Assembly (NCBI GenBank): GCA_017592665.1
Contig: JAGFNW010000022.1
Span: 1-64,000, forward strand
Direction: 5' to 3'
DNA: 64,000 nt
Source: Streptosporangiaceae bacterium NEAU-GS5
GTDB lineage: Bacteria; Actinomycetota; Actinomycetes; Streptosporangiales; Streptosporangiaceae
The notes beneath the pieces were generated by a model that was not told the DNA's origin, did no database searches, and saw nothing but the letters and a program-made list of their open reading frames with translations. Position 1 is the stretch's first letter. Each line of letters starts with the position of its first letter. The position numbers were made by a program, and so were the translations under genes. Of the stretch, positions 23,521 through 32,098 are shown piece after piece.

Positions 23521-24168
23521 CTACGGCTCGGCGCGCGCGGGGCCGGCGTCCGAAAGTTCCCGCAGTCGCGTCGCCACCGTCGCCGCATCATCGACGGTCA
23601 CTGTGAGTCCGGGGTGGCGAATGAGGCCGACCGGGTCGGCGCCGCGTATCGGCTGATGGAAGCGGACGCAGACGCCACGCTCGGTGGTGGTGCCGAACGT
23701 CAGCCCGCGATCGGCCAGCGACACGTGCATGCCGATGGCCTTGATCGCGGAGTATGGGCCGGTGACTTCCGCGGCGGCCACGTTGGACAGCGGCGAGCGC
23801 ACCACCCACGGCCCGAAGCGCACGGTCAGATCCTGAGACGAGATGGTGAGATGACACGACTCGGGCCGGACCCCCATCAGCGACAGAGGAAGCCGGAAGA
23901 GATCGTCGAAGGCGAAGCCGTATCGTTCGCCGTCGGGCTCGACCGACGTGGCGTCTTCCGGCTCAGATCGCCTGCCGGAGTGGGCGCGACGGTCCGCGTC
24001 CTCGTCGCGGGTCAGGTCCTCGTAGGTCTGGCCTGATCGTTCGAGGGCCTCCTCCATGGCCCGCCTGCCCGTGGTGCGCGGCTCCCCGGCGTCCTGGGCC
24101 TCCGCCATGGCCGCATCCAGCAGAGGCTCGGTGCCGGTCTTCTCACGGTTCTCATCTGGTGTGCTCAT
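23521..24168 (-). CDS. Conserved hypothetical protein with PH-like C-terminal region
   Basis: A 215-aa protein of unknown function. The first 80 residues are polar and low in complexity (MSTPDENREKTGTEPLLDAA, SGRRSEPEDATSVEPDGER). The C-terminal 120 residues are beta-rich (LTISSQDLTVRFGPWVVRSP, LTFGTTTERGVCVRFHQPIRG), as in small PH-like proteins of mycobacteria and streptomycetes that pack against membranes or other proteins. ATG 24168 is taken as start since the upstream frame is unlike coding sequence. It is divergent from the PAP2 gene. Confidence 0.6.
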   Translation of the reverse strand: MSTPDENREKTGTEPLLDAAMAEAQDAGEPRTTGRRAMEEALERSGQTYEDLTRDEDADRRAHSGRRSEPEDATSVEPDGERYGFAFDDLFRLPLSLMGVRPESCHLTISSQDLTVRFGPWVVRSPLSNVAAAEVTGPYSAIKAIGMHVSLADRGLTFGTTTERGVCVRFHQPIRGADPVGLIRHPGLTVTVDDAATVATRLRELSDAGPARAEP

Positions 24169-24239
24169 GTCGCATGCCCTACCCCGGTCAGCCGCCGTAC
24201 GCGCTGGCTTCATGGCCTTATGTCCGCGATGATCCACCA

Positions 24240-25022
24240 ATGGATGCCAAGGCCCGGTCGGGGGCGCTTGCCGGACGCGTGGGCGGGCGGCCCGCCGCGC
24301 TCGTCGAAGCGGCCTTTCTGCTGCTGGTGATTCTTGTTTTCGCACGCCTTCATGCGATGGTCGGCAAGGACACGGTGGCCGCCACCGACAACGCCGCGAC
24401 CCTGCAGTCCGTGGAACGCGTCCTCCATGTGGACATCGCGCTGGCGGCGAACCGGTGGCTCACCGAACATCCGGCCTTCATCCAACCGGCCGTGTACTAC
24501 TACCGCGCCTACTACGCCGTGATTCTCGGTGTGCTGCTGTGGACGTGGATCCGGCATGGCGACGTCTATGTCAAAGTCCGCCGGGTGCTGGTCGCGCTGA
24601 CCATCCTCGTGCTGCCCGTTTACTGGGCCGTGCCCATGTCGCCGCCGCGATTCGCCCTGCCGGGTGTCGTCGACATCGTCGCCGCCCACGACATCTTCGG
24701 AGCCCACACCTCGCAGGAGATCCCAAGCGGCCAGAACCTCACGGCCATGCCCAGCATGCACGTGGGATGGTCTCTATGGTGCGCGTACGCCGTCTGGTAC
24801 GCGCTGCGGGGCTCTCACCCCCGGCTGGCGCTGTTGGCGTGGATCTTCCCGCTGGGAATGACCGCGGTCGTGTTCACCACGGGCAACCACTATGTGCTCG
24901 ACGTCGCCGGGAGCGTCGTACTGTTCGCGGCCGCCATCGCGGCCGCGACAGCATGGGACCGGCTGACCGAACGCCGGCACGAGGCGAGATCAGAGGCTCA
25001 AAGCACGCCACACGACGCGTAG
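24240..25022 (+). CDS. PAP2-superfamily membrane phosphatase/transferase (AUR1-like)
   Basis: A 260-aa integral membrane protein with six helices. The PAP2 signatures are PSMHVGWSLW (about 173, first catalytic His) and GNHYVLDVAGSVVL (about 217, second His and Asp). This arrangement matches inositol-phosphoceramide synthase-like and actinobacterial PAP2 enzymes that act on lipid phosphates at the outer membrane face. ATG 24240 is preferred; an upstream start would overlap the divergent gene's promoter region. Confidence 0.8.
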   Translation: MDAKARSGALAGRVGGRPAALVEAAFLLLVILVFARLHAMVGKDTVAATDNAATLQSVERVLHVDIALAANRWLTEHPAFIQPAVYYYRAYYAVILGVLLWTWIRHGDVYVKVRRVLVALTILVLPVYWAVPMSPPRFALPGVVDIVAAHDIFGAHTSQEIPSGQNLTAMPSMHVGWSLWCAYAVWYALRGSHPRLALLAWIFPLGMTAVVFTTGNHYVLDVAGSVVLFAAAIAAATAWDRLTERRHEARSEAQSTPHDA

Positions 25023-25037
25023 GCAAGACATACGCCG

Positions 25038-25904
25038 CTAGTTGTCGTCGAGCACGTCGCGCAGCTTGCGGGCGAAGGCCGCGGGCTGACCGGCATATCC
25101 GAAATCGCCGCCGAGGAAGCCGCCGTGGTGGCTGGGGAACACGGTCGCCTTCTGGCCCAGCAGGTCGGCCGCGGCCACCGCCGTACGCCAGGTGAAGGTG
25201 TCCGCAGACTCCTCGCCCACGGCGATCACGATGCGCGTCGGCGCCCCGGCCAGCCGGTCGACGTCGGGGTGGTAACCACTGACCGCCCACGACCGGTCGG
25301 ACAGCAGCGGATCGTCGCGGGAGCCGTCGTCCTGGTCCGGCATCCCGAACTGGGCGGGATCGGGCGTGGGCTGAGCGAAGTAGTCGTCGGTGAACTCGCC
25401 GCGCCACGACGTCATCGCGATGAACGCCGCCATGCCGGCATTGGAGCCTCTCGCCTCATAAACGTCGCGAATGCCCGCACGGGCGCGCTCGGCGGCCGCG
25501 GCGTCGGGCAACACCGGAATCAGCGGCGGCTCGTGCGCCACCAACGTGGTCACGTCGCCGGGATAGGCCGCCACGAGCGCGAGCGCGGTCACCCCGCCAC
25601 CGCTGCTGGCGAACATCTCGACCGGGCCGGCGCCCAGCGCCTCGATGAGAGCGTGCACGTCCTGCGCCTGTGTCTCGGGCGCGTGGTCGATCCGGCCGTC
25701 CTTGCGCCTGCTGCGACCGAGCCCGCGGGGATCGTAGGTGACCACCGTGCGGTCGGGGAAGTACGACGCCAACGTCGTGAACCCGCTCGCGTCCATGGGC
25801 TGGGCGATCATCAACAGCGGCGGGCGGCCGTCAGCCGTGGGGAGCGGGCCGTGGACGTCATAGACGATGTCGGCCTCGAGGGTCTGCAGTGTGTGCGTTG
25901 TCAT
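25038..25904 (-). CDS. Alpha/beta hydrolase
   Basis: A 288-aa cytoplasmic alpha/beta-hydrolase-fold protein. The oxyanion region PLLMIAQPMDASGF, the nucleophile elbow FASSGGGVTAL (Ser about 98; G-x-S-x-G with the first glycine replaced), an acidic residue near AVGEESAD and the terminal His in PSHHGGFLGG are visible. It converges on the PAP2 gene 15 bp away. Substrate unknown; esterase, haloperoxidase-like or lactonase activity are all possible. Confidence 0.8.
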   Translation of the reverse strand: MTTHTLQTLEADIVYDVHGPLPTADGRPPLLMIAQPMDASGFTTLASYFPDRTVVTYDPRGLGRSRRKDGRIDHAPETQAQDVHALIEALGAGPVEMFASSGGGVTALALVAAYPGDVTTLVAHEPPLIPVLPDAAAAERARAGIRDVYEARGSNAGMAAFIAMTSWRGEFTDDYFAQPTPDPAQFGMPDQDDGSRDDPLLSDRSWAVSGYHPDVDRLAGAPTRIVIAVGEESADTFTWRTAVAAADLLGQKATVFPSHHGGFLGGDFGYAGQPAAFARKLRDVLDDN

Positions 25905-25987
25905 GGCGATCTAACGTCTCCGGGTGCCGAAACTCATCGGACGCGAGTCACATCTCTTCTGCCCCCCGCGCACCGTTCGGAACGGTA

Positions 25988-26330
25988 GTGAAGCTCAGCA
26001 AACGGGGGGCGATCGCCGCGCTCGGCCTGGCGCTCATCCTGAGTTGCCTCAGCCTGATCACTTCGACCGCGGCCAGTGCCGCGGCGCCGGTCGGCTACAC
26101 CTACCACGCGATACGCAACGGGCTGCACCGGCGCCCCGGAACAACAGTTCCTCAAGGTGGCCGCGCCCGTCGGGGGCGGCTATTATCAGCTGGTCGCCCG
26201 GCACAGCGGGAAGTGCGTGACGATTCAGTCGGAGAGCATGCAGCCTGGAGCGCAGCTCGTGCAATACGAATGCTTCCCCTACTCCAGTGAGATCGACCCC
26301 ATCGGCGCCGGCTACTGGAACACCATCTGA
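25988..26330 (+). pseudogene. Secreted ricin-type (beta-trefoil) lectin gene with internal deletion and frameshift
   Basis: GTG 25988 begins a signal peptide (ALGLALILSCLSLITSTAASA) followed by GYTYHAIRNG. At about 26120 the frame must change to continue with GCTGAPEQQFLKVAAP, then GGGYYQLVARHSGKCVTIQS and GAQLVQYECF, the QxW-type repeats of ricin B lectin domains. The missing part would be about 25-30 residues carrying the first carbohydrate site (GKCLDV type). After YECFPYSS the sequence ends abruptly in an unrelated 11-residue tail, suggesting a second loss. It would have been an exported carbohydrate-binding protein. Confidence 0.75.
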
Positions 26331-26341
26331 CCAACACCACA

Positions 26342-26378
26342 GACCGTGGCCTCGACGGCGTGCGCCGAGGCCACGGTC
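26342..26378 (+). terminator. Hairpin terminator after the lectin remnant
   Basis: GACCGTGGCCTCG (26342-26354) pairs perfectly with CGAGGCCACGGTC (26366-26378), followed by CGGCTTTT. A 13-bp GC-rich stem with a short T run fits an intrinsic terminator and separates the lectin remnant from the kinase-like gene. Confidence 0.7.
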
Positions 26379-26398
26379 CGGCTTTTGCAGGGAGGCGT

Positions 26399-26983
26399 GT
26401 GAAGGTGCGGCGCTATATCGTCTCGGGGACCCCGGGGGCGGGGAAGACGGTGCTCGTCGAAGAGTTGCGGGCCCGCGGATATGCGGTGGTCGCCGAGGCG
26501 GCGACGGACGTGATCGCGGAATTGCAGGCTCGTGGGGTCGACGAGCCGTGGCGGGATCCGGGGTTTCTCGACGCGATCGTCGCGGTCCAGCGGGAGCGCC
26601 AGTGCCAGGCCCCTGCCGCCGGGGTTCAACCGGTCGGGGTTCAGATTTTCGACCGCTCGCCCATCTGCACGCTCGCGCTGGCCCACTACGGCGGGCAGTC
26701 CGCCACCGACACCCTCGCGGCGGAGGTCGAGCGGATTCTCCGCGAACGCGTCTACGAGCGGCAGGTCTTCTTCGTACGCCCCCTGGGGTTCATCACGCCC
26801 ACCGCGGCCCGCCGGATCACGCTGGCGGAGTCCGTGGAGTTCGAGCGGATCCACGAGGAGGTATACCGCGCCCACGGGTTCGAGCTGGTCGACGTCCCGC
26901 CGGGCGAGGTCGCCGAACGGGCGGCGATGGTCGAGCGGCTCGTGCGGTCGTGGTCGGGAAAATCAGGGGCGGCGCGGATATAG
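26399..26983 (+). CDS. P-loop ATPase/kinase-like protein (AAA_28 type)
   Basis: A roughly 194-aa soluble P-loop NTPase. Walker A is SGTPGAGKTVL near the N-terminus, followed by a Walker B-like strand QIFDRSPICTLALAHY (about 85) and FVRPLGFITPTAARRITL in the lid region. This pattern matches small actinobacterial AAA-type ATPases resembling nucleotide or nicotinamide-riboside kinases. GTG 26399 and GTG 26405 are both possible starts; GGAGG at 26391 is better spaced for 26405. No operon partner is evident. Confidence 0.7.
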   Translation: MKVRRYIVSGTPGAGKTVLVEELRARGYAVVAEAATDVIAELQARGVDEPWRDPGFLDAIVAVQRERQCQAPAAGVQPVGVQIFDRSPICTLALAHYGGQSATDTLAAEVERILRERVYERQVFFVRPLGFITPTAARRITLAESVEFERIHEEVYRAHGFELVDVPPGEVAERAAMVERLVRSWSGKSGAARI

Positions 26984-27055
26984 CGCGCGACGGGCGAACG
27001 CGGTAGAAAGAAGCACCCACTTCCAACGCGACTTAATACAAGTTCCGTCAAGCGA

Positions 27056-27067
27056 GAGAGCGCTCTC
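27056..27067. promoter_or_regulatory. LacI-type palindromic operator GAGAGCGCTCTC (copy 1)
   Basis: A perfect 12-bp palindrome with the CGCG-like AGCGCT core typical of LacI-family operators such as those of CebR-type repressors. It is followed by AC, making a 14-mer identical to that at 60416. It lies 52 bp upstream of the secreted beta-helix gene and just before a TACTCT -10-like box (27073-27078). A repressor bound here would block transcription. Confidence 0.65.
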
Positions 27068-27119
27068 ACAGCTACTCTACGCACCACCGCCGCGCCATCC
27101 AGCGGAAAGGACGAACCGC

Positions 27120-28994
27120 ATGACGACCCAGCCCTTACACGGGCCGCCCGCGAGTCGCCGGCGACTCGGCCGGACGTTAGTACTTGCCCTCGCGCTCACC
27201 ACCGCCGCAGCCATGACCATCGGAACGCCCGCCAGCGCCGCCGCGCCCCGCCCCGCCGGCCCCGACCTCGGGCCCAACGTCACCGTCTTCGACCCGAGCA
27301 TGCCGGTCGCCGACATCCAGGCCGCCCTCGACGCCACCCACGCCGCCCAGGTCGACAACGAGATGGGCACCCAGCGGTACGCGTACCTCTTCAAGCCCGG
27401 CACGTACGGCACGACCGAGCACCCGCTGCAGATCAAGGTCGGCTACTACACCGAGATCGCCGGGCTGGGCGCATCCCCGACCGACGTGGTCATCAACGGC
27501 AAGATCGAGGTCTACAACCGCTGCCTGGAGGGCGGCGGCACCAGCAACTGCCTCGCCCTTGTCAACTTCTGGCGGACCCTGTCCAACCTGTCGCTCAACA
27601 TCAACGCGGCCGGCCAGGACGGCTGCCGCTCGTCGGCGAACTTCTGGGCCGTCTCGCAGGCCGTGTCCATGCGCCGCCTCAACATCAGCGGTGGCACGCT
27701 CTCGCTGATGGACTACTGCACCGCCGGCCCGCAGTACGCCAGCGGCGGCTTCATCGCCGACTCGAAGCTGCCCTCGATCGTCAACGGGTCGCAGCAGCAG
27801 TGGCTGACCCGTAACAGCGAGATCGGCGGCTGGTCCAACGGCGTATGGAACCAGGTCTTCTCGGGTGTCGTCGGGGCGCCGGACGAGTCGGGATTCCCGG
27901 CCCCGCCCTACACGACGCTCGCGACGACGCCGCTCAGCCGAGAGAAGCCGTACCTCTTCCTCGACGCGAAGGGCAAGTACAACGTCCGCGTGCCGGAGGC
28001 GAAGAAGAACACCTCAGGCATCACGTGGGGGGCCGGCCTGACGCCGGGCCGCACCATCCCGCTTTCCGACTTCTACGTGGCCAAGCCGACCGACTCGGTG
28101 CAGACCATCAACCTGGCACTGGCGCTCGGCAAGAACCTGCTGCTCACCCCAGGCGTATATGACATCGCCCGGAGCATCGAGGTCTGGCGGCCGAACACCG
28201 TGGTCCTCGGCATCGGACACGCCACGCTCACCGCGGTCAACGGCTCGACGCCGCTCTCGGTCGCCGGCGTGCCCGGCGTCATCGTCGCTGGAGTCACGAT
28301 CGACGCCGGGACGAAGGAGTCGAAGGTCCTCCTCCGCGTCGGCAACAAGCTCGGCCTGAACCTCAGCGACCCGCGCAACCCGGTGACGCTGTCCGACGTG
28401 TACTTCCGCGTCGGCGGCCCGCACATCGGCAAGACCGACACCGCGCTCGAGGTCAACAGCGACAACGTGCTCATCGACCACACCTGGGTGTGGCGCGGCG
28501 ACCACGGCGTCGAGGGCTTCACCGACACCCAGCGCTGGAACACCAACACCGGTCGCCAAGGCCTGGTCGTCAACGGCGACCACGTGACCGCGACGGGCCT
28601 GTTCGTCGAGCACTTCCAGCGGTACAACACCACCTGGAACGGCAACGGCGGCACGACCATCCTCTACCAGAACGAGCTGCCCTACGACCCGCCGACGCAG
28701 GCCGACTGGATGAACGGCTCCGTCGAGGGCTTCGCCGGCTACAAGGTCGGCAGCAAGGTGAAGACGCACAATCTGTACGGCGCAGGCGTCTACGTGTTCA
28801 ACCAGAACAACCCGTCGATCCACACGGAGAACGGCTTCGAGGTACCGCAGACGCCCGGTGTGAAGCTGCACCACATCATGACGGTCAACCTCAGCGCCGG
28901 CACCATCGACCACGTCGTCAACGGCGTCGGCGACCCGGCCGACACCACCAGGATCGGCGGCCCGGTCTACATCAACGACTACCCGGCACCGTAA
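27120..28994 (+). CDS. Secreted right-handed beta-helix protein (pectate-lyase-like fold)
   Basis: A 624-aa exported protein with a signal peptide at residues 1-40 (TLVLALALTTAAAMTIGTPASA). Two halves show beta-helix coils: YLFKPGTYGTTEHPLQIKVG (about 82), then VVLGIGHATLTAVNGS and VLIDHTWVWRGDHGVEGFTD (about 455). Similar proteins in streptomycetes are labelled 'adenylyl cyclase' or 'coagulation factor 5/8', labels unsupported by any cyclase motif here. A polysaccharide-binding or -cleaving role is the best inference. The ATG at 27120 is selected by the signal peptide; the frame is open much further upstream. A LacI-type operator precedes it. Confidence 0.8.
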   Translation: MTTQPLHGPPASRRRLGRTLVLALALTTAAAMTIGTPASAAAPRPAGPDLGPNVTVFDPSMPVADIQAALDATHAAQVDNEMGTQRYAYLFKPGTYGTTEHPLQIKVGYYTEIAGLGASPTDVVINGKIEVYNRCLEGGGTSNCLALVNFWRTLSNLSLNINAAGQDGCRSSANFWAVSQAVSMRRLNISGGTLSLMDYCTAGPQYASGGFIADSKLPSIVNGSQQQWLTRNSEIGGWSNGVWNQVFSGVVGAPDESGFPAPPYTTLATTPLSREKPYLFLDAKGKYNVRVPEAKKNTSGITWGAGLTPGRTIPLSDFYVAKPTDSVQTINLALALGKNLLLTPGVYDIARSIEVWRPNTVVLGIGHATLTAVNGSTPLSVAGVPGVIVAGVTIDAGTKESKVLLRVGNKLGLNLSDPRNPVTLSDVYFRVGGPHIGKTDTALEVNSDNVLIDHTWVWRGDHGVEGFTDTQRWNTNTGRQGLVVNGDHVTATGLFVEHFQRYNTTWNGNGGTTILYQNELPYDPPTQADWMNGSVEGFAGYKVGSKVKTHNLYGAGVYVFNQNNPSIHTENGFEVPQTPGVKLHHIMTVNLSAGTIDHVVNGVGDPADTTRIGGPVYINDYPAP

Positions 28995-29008
28995 TCCCCG
29001 ACTCGGCC

Positions 29009-29043
29009 GGATGGGCCGGAGCCCTCGCGGCTCCGGCCCATCC
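29009..29043 (+). terminator. Hairpin terminator after the beta-helix gene
   Basis: GGATGGGCCGGAGCC (29009-29023) and GGCTCCGGCCCATCC (29029-29043) form a perfect 15-bp stem with a 5-nt loop, 14 bp after the stop codon. There is no strong T run, as is common in actinomycetes. Confidence 0.7.
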
Positions 29044-29149
29044 GCATGCGGGTCTCCGGATCGACCGGGCCGTTATCGGTGGCCGGCCCGGGCGATTTGG
29101 GTAGCCGTACCGGATCCGGCGGCGGGCGGTTCGCACTAGGACGGATCGC

Positions 29150-30151
29150 ATGAGAGTGCTGGTCATCGGCGGGTCCATGTTCCTCGGGCGAGCGGTCGTC
29201 GAGGAGGCGCTGCGGCGCGGCGATGAGGTGACGACGTTCAACCGGGGCCGGAGCCGGCCCGACCTGCCTGGCGTGGAGGCCGTGCACGGCGATCGCGGGG
29301 TGCCGGCGGATCTGCGGCGCCTGGTCCGCGGGCGCGAGTGGGACACCGTGATCGACGTGTGCGGGTTCATACCGAAGAACGTCCGGGAAACCGCGCGCAC
29401 GCTGTCCGGTCACGCCGGGCACTACACGTTCATTTCGACCATCCGCGCGCTGTCCGACTGGCCGGAGAAGGAGGTCGACGAGAGCTCCGCGCTCCACGCC
29501 TGCCCGCCCGACGCCGAGGACGGCGAATACGAGGTGCTCAAGGCCGGCTGCGAACGCGCCGTGGAGCAGTTCTTCGACGGCGGCGCGCTGATCATCCAGC
29601 CAGGCGTGATCATCGGCCCGCACGAACACGTCGGCCGGCTGCCGTGGTGGCTCACCCGGATCGCCAGGGGCGGGCGCGTCCTGGCTCCCGGCGACCCACA
29701 CCGGGAGATGCAGCTCATCGACGCCCGCGACATCGCCGCGTTCGTCCTGGCCAGGGCCGCCCGCCGAAGCGCCAAGCGGTTCGTGACCTGTGGCACACGC
29801 GGGAGCGTCACGTTCGGCAGCTGGCTCGCCGCGTGCGTGGCCGTGACGGGCTCGGACGCGGAGCTGGTGTGGGTCGACGATCATGTCCTGCTGAAGAACG
29901 GCGTGCGTCAGTTGTATGAACTTCCGCTCTGGCTCGCCGACACCCCGGCGTCGGCCGCGGCCTGGCGCACTTCGCCCGCCAAGGCGCTGGCCGCCGGCCT
30001 GGTCTGCCGTCCCATCGAGCAGACCGTACGGGACACCTGGGAATGGCTGCGCGAGATCCCCGAGGACGAACGCAGCTTCGGCACCGAACAGGTCCAGCAC
30101 GGCATCGCCCCCGACAAGGAAACCCTGATCCTGACCGCCTGGAACTCGTGA
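29150..30151 (+). CDS. NAD-dependent epimerase/dehydratase family protein (extended SDR)
   Basis: A 333-aa extended short-chain dehydrogenase. Residues 1-20 are the Rossmann loop VLVIGGSMFLGRAVVEEALR, and the cofactor-selecting FNRGRSRPDLP suggests NADP. The active-site YxxxK appears as YEVLK (about 124), with STIRALS supplying the usual Ser/Thr. Relatives include chloroplast-stem-loop-binding-like and isoflavone-reductase-like proteins. It stands between two terminators as its own unit. The substrate is unknown. Confidence 0.8.
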   Translation: MRVLVIGGSMFLGRAVVEEALRRGDEVTTFNRGRSRPDLPGVEAVHGDRGVPADLRRLVRGREWDTVIDVCGFIPKNVRETARTLSGHAGHYTFISTIRALSDWPEKEVDESSALHACPPDAEDGEYEVLKAGCERAVEQFFDGGALIIQPGVIIGPHEHVGRLPWWLTRIARGGRVLAPGDPHREMQLIDARDIAAFVLARAARRSAKRFVTCGTRGSVTFGSWLAACVAVTGSDAELVWVDDHVLLKNGVRQLYELPLWLADTPASAAAWRTSPAKALAAGLVCRPIEQTVRDTWEWLREIPEDERSFGTEQVQHGIAPDKETLILTAWNS

Positions 30152-30183
30152 TGACGTCGTGATCTCTCCCTGCCAGGATCCTC

Positions 30184-30212
30184 GAACCCCTCCAAAACGG
30201 GGTGAGGGGTTC
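30184..30212 (+). terminator. Hairpin after the epimerase gene or in the next gene's leader
   Basis: GAACCCCTC (30184-30192) and GAGGGGTTC (30204-30212) are perfect complements around CAAAACGGGGT. It is 33 bp after the epimerase stop and 31 bp before the next start, so it may end the former transcript or shape the leader of the latter. Confidence 0.5.
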
Positions 30213-30242
30213 CAACGGGGCACTTAAGGGAGGACTCACCCT

Positions 30243-31079
30243 ATGAGGCGAATTATCGCCACTTTGGCATGCGCTGCGTCAGCTGGTCTGCTGGCGCCCG
30301 CGCTCGCCACGCCTGCCCTCGCGCAGGCGCGCCCGGCCGACCCGGTGGCCGCGCTGAAGAAGCAGTTCGTGACAGGTCACGGCGTCAAGTTCACCGAACG
30401 GACCATCCTCACCGAGAAGGGGAAGTCCAGCGTCTTCGTCCGGCGATCCGGAAAGTTCGAGTTCGCCAAGGCCGGCGTCCGCTCGTCGGACATCACGGCG
30501 AAGTTCAACATGACCTCGGCCGACCGCGCGCTGCTGCCGGAGAACCTGCAGGCCATCTTCAAGCCGGAGCGGACCATCCGCGTCGGCACCACGGCCTACA
30601 TCAACGGCGGCTTCTACGGCGACAAACTGCCGGACGGAAAGACCTGGCTGCGGTTCCCCGGCGGTCCCAGCGGCGGGGTCACGGGCAGCTTCGGCCAGAT
30701 CATCGACATCGCCGAACCGGCCACGCTCAAGCGGCTGGTGACCACGGCCACACGCAAGGGCGCACGGGCCTACTCGGGCACCACGACCATCGGCGACCTG
30801 TGGAAGATCTCGCCGTGGTTCCGCAACATCCGCTTCGGTGACAAGCCGACGGCCGCGCAGAAGAAGGTCAAGATCGCCTGGCAGCTGTACGTGACGGCCA
30901 AGGGCGTACCGACCCGGATCGTCAGCAAGTACAACGGCGCCGCTCTCGAAGGCCTGTCGAAGTCGGAGACGGTCACCGTCGACACCCACTTCACGGGCTG
31001 GGGCGGCAAGGTCTCCATCAAGGCGCCGGCGGCCGATCTGGTGGCCGAACTGACCGACCTGGACCTCGGCGACAGCTGA
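30243..31079 (+). CDS. Secreted LppX/LprG-like protein
   Basis: A 278-aa exported protein. The signal peptide ends near TPALAQARPAD (about 27). There is no lipobox cysteine, so it is secreted and not lipid-anchored. The mature protein is beta-rich with alternating hydrophobic strands (GKSSVFVRRSGKFEFAKAGV, IRVGTTAYINGGFYGDKL, VKIAWQLYVTAKGVPTRIVS), resembling the half-barrel fold of LppX/LprG/LolA-type lipid-binding proteins. GGGAGGA precedes the start. A role in carrying a hydrophobic molecule across the envelope is inferred only from fold resemblance. Confidence 0.65.
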   Translation: MRRIIATLACAASAGLLAPALATPALAQARPADPVAALKKQFVTGHGVKFTERTILTEKGKSSVFVRRSGKFEFAKAGVRSSDITAKFNMTSADRALLPENLQAIFKPERTIRVGTTAYINGGFYGDKLPDGKTWLRFPGGPSGGVTGSFGQIIDIAEPATLKRLVTTATRKGARAYSGTTTIGDLWKISPWFRNIRFGDKPTAAQKKVKIAWQLYVTAKGVPTRIVSKYNGAALEGLSKSETVTVDTHFTGWGGKVSIKAPAADLVAELTDLDLGDS

Positions 31080-31108
31080 CCGCCGTAACCGTCGTCCGAA
31101 TCGTCGTC

Positions 31109-31151
31109 GCCCTGATCCCGTCCCGACGCAGGGATGGGACGGGATCAGGGC
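31109..31151. terminator. Strong hairpin terminator after the LppX-like gene
   Basis: GCCCTGATCCCGTCCC (31109-31124) and GGGACGGGATCAGGGC (31136-31151) form a perfect 16-bp stem with an 11-nt loop, followed by ACGATGCACCTTTTA. It lies 30 bp after the stop codon. Confidence 0.8.
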
Positions 31152-31239
31152 ACGATGCACCTTTTATGTCGGTTTAGGTTATTTATAGGCAATTAGCGGT
31201 ATCACCTCCGGGCTCCCCGCATTGGGCTTGGAGGTACGG

Positions 31240-32097
31240 ATGAGGCTTCTACCGGGGCGTACGGCCGCCTTCATGGCCGCGATCGGCGCCGTCACGATGT
31301 CCATCGGCGCGGCGCAGGCGGCGAGCGATCCCACCGCGCAGGCGTCGCCGTCTCCGGGCGCGGGGGTGCGGCCGACCATCGTGCTGGTCCACGGGGCCTG
31401 GGCCGACACCTCCAGCTGGAACGGCGAGGTGGAGGCCCTGCGCAAGGCGGGCTACGACGCCCGGGCCGTCGCCAACCCGCTCCGCAACCTCACCAGCGAC
31501 TCCGCGACCGTCACCGCCTTCCTGAAGACCATCTCCGGCCCGATCGTGCTCGTGGGGCACTCGTACGGCGGATCGGTGATCACCAACGCGGCCGCGGGCG
31601 TACCGAACGTGAAGGCGCTCGTCTTCGTCGACGCCGCCGCGCCGGACGTCGGCGAGACCACCGCCGCGCTCAGCGGCAAGGACTCCGCGCTCAGCGCCGA
31701 TCCGGCCACGCTCTACGACAAGGTCTCCTACCCGGGGGCGCCGACCGGAGCCGTCGACCTGTATCTCAAGCAGAACGTCTTCGTCGGCTCCTTCGCCAAC
31801 GACCTGCCACCGGAGACCGCCGCGCGCCTGTGGGCCACCCAGCGGCCCGCGTCGACCAGCGCCTTCATGACCCCGTCCGGGTCCGCGGCGTGGAAGACCG
31901 TCCCGTCGTGGTACTTCATCAGCACCGGCGACCGGATCATCACCCCGGCCTCCGAACTCGCCATGGCCCAGCGCGCCCGCGCAAGGATCACCAAGTTCGC
32001 GGGCGGCTCCCACCTGACCCTCATCTCGCACCCGGACGCCGTCACGGCCGTGATCCGATCCGCGAGCGACGCCGTTTCCCAGCCCGGCCATTCCTGA
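31240..32097 (+). CDS. Secreted alpha/beta hydrolase (esterase-like)
   Basis: A 285-aa exported alpha/beta hydrolase. The signal peptide covers about 30 residues (AAFMAAIGAVTMSIGAAQAA). Catalytic elements are the oxyanion segment IVLVHGAWADTSSWN (about 47), the nucleophile elbow LVGHSYGGSVIT (Ser about 107), an acid near STGDRI, and the final His in GGSHLTLISHP. Similar proteins are annotated as pimeloyl-ester or salicylate-type esterases. ATG 31240 is chosen for its GGAGGT site at 31230. It converges on the SARP gene with a 1-bp gap. Confidence 0.85.
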   Translation: MRLLPGRTAAFMAAIGAVTMSIGAAQAASDPTAQASPSPGAGVRPTIVLVHGAWADTSSWNGEVEALRKAGYDARAVANPLRNLTSDSATVTAFLKTISGPIVLVGHSYGGSVITNAAAGVPNVKALVFVDAAAPDVGETTAALSGKDSALSADPATLYDKVSYPGAPTGAVDLYLKQNVFVGSFANDLPPETAARLWATQRPASTSAFMTPSGSAAWKTVPSWYFISTGDRIITPASELAMAQRARARITKFAGGSHLTLISHPDAVTAVIRSASDAVSQPGHS

Positions 32098-32098
32098 A

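Noticed and set aside
27120-28994. The beta-helix protein as an adenylyl cyclase
   Set aside because: This label circulates for relatives, but no cyclase motif is present and the sequence shows beta-helix coils and a signal peptide.
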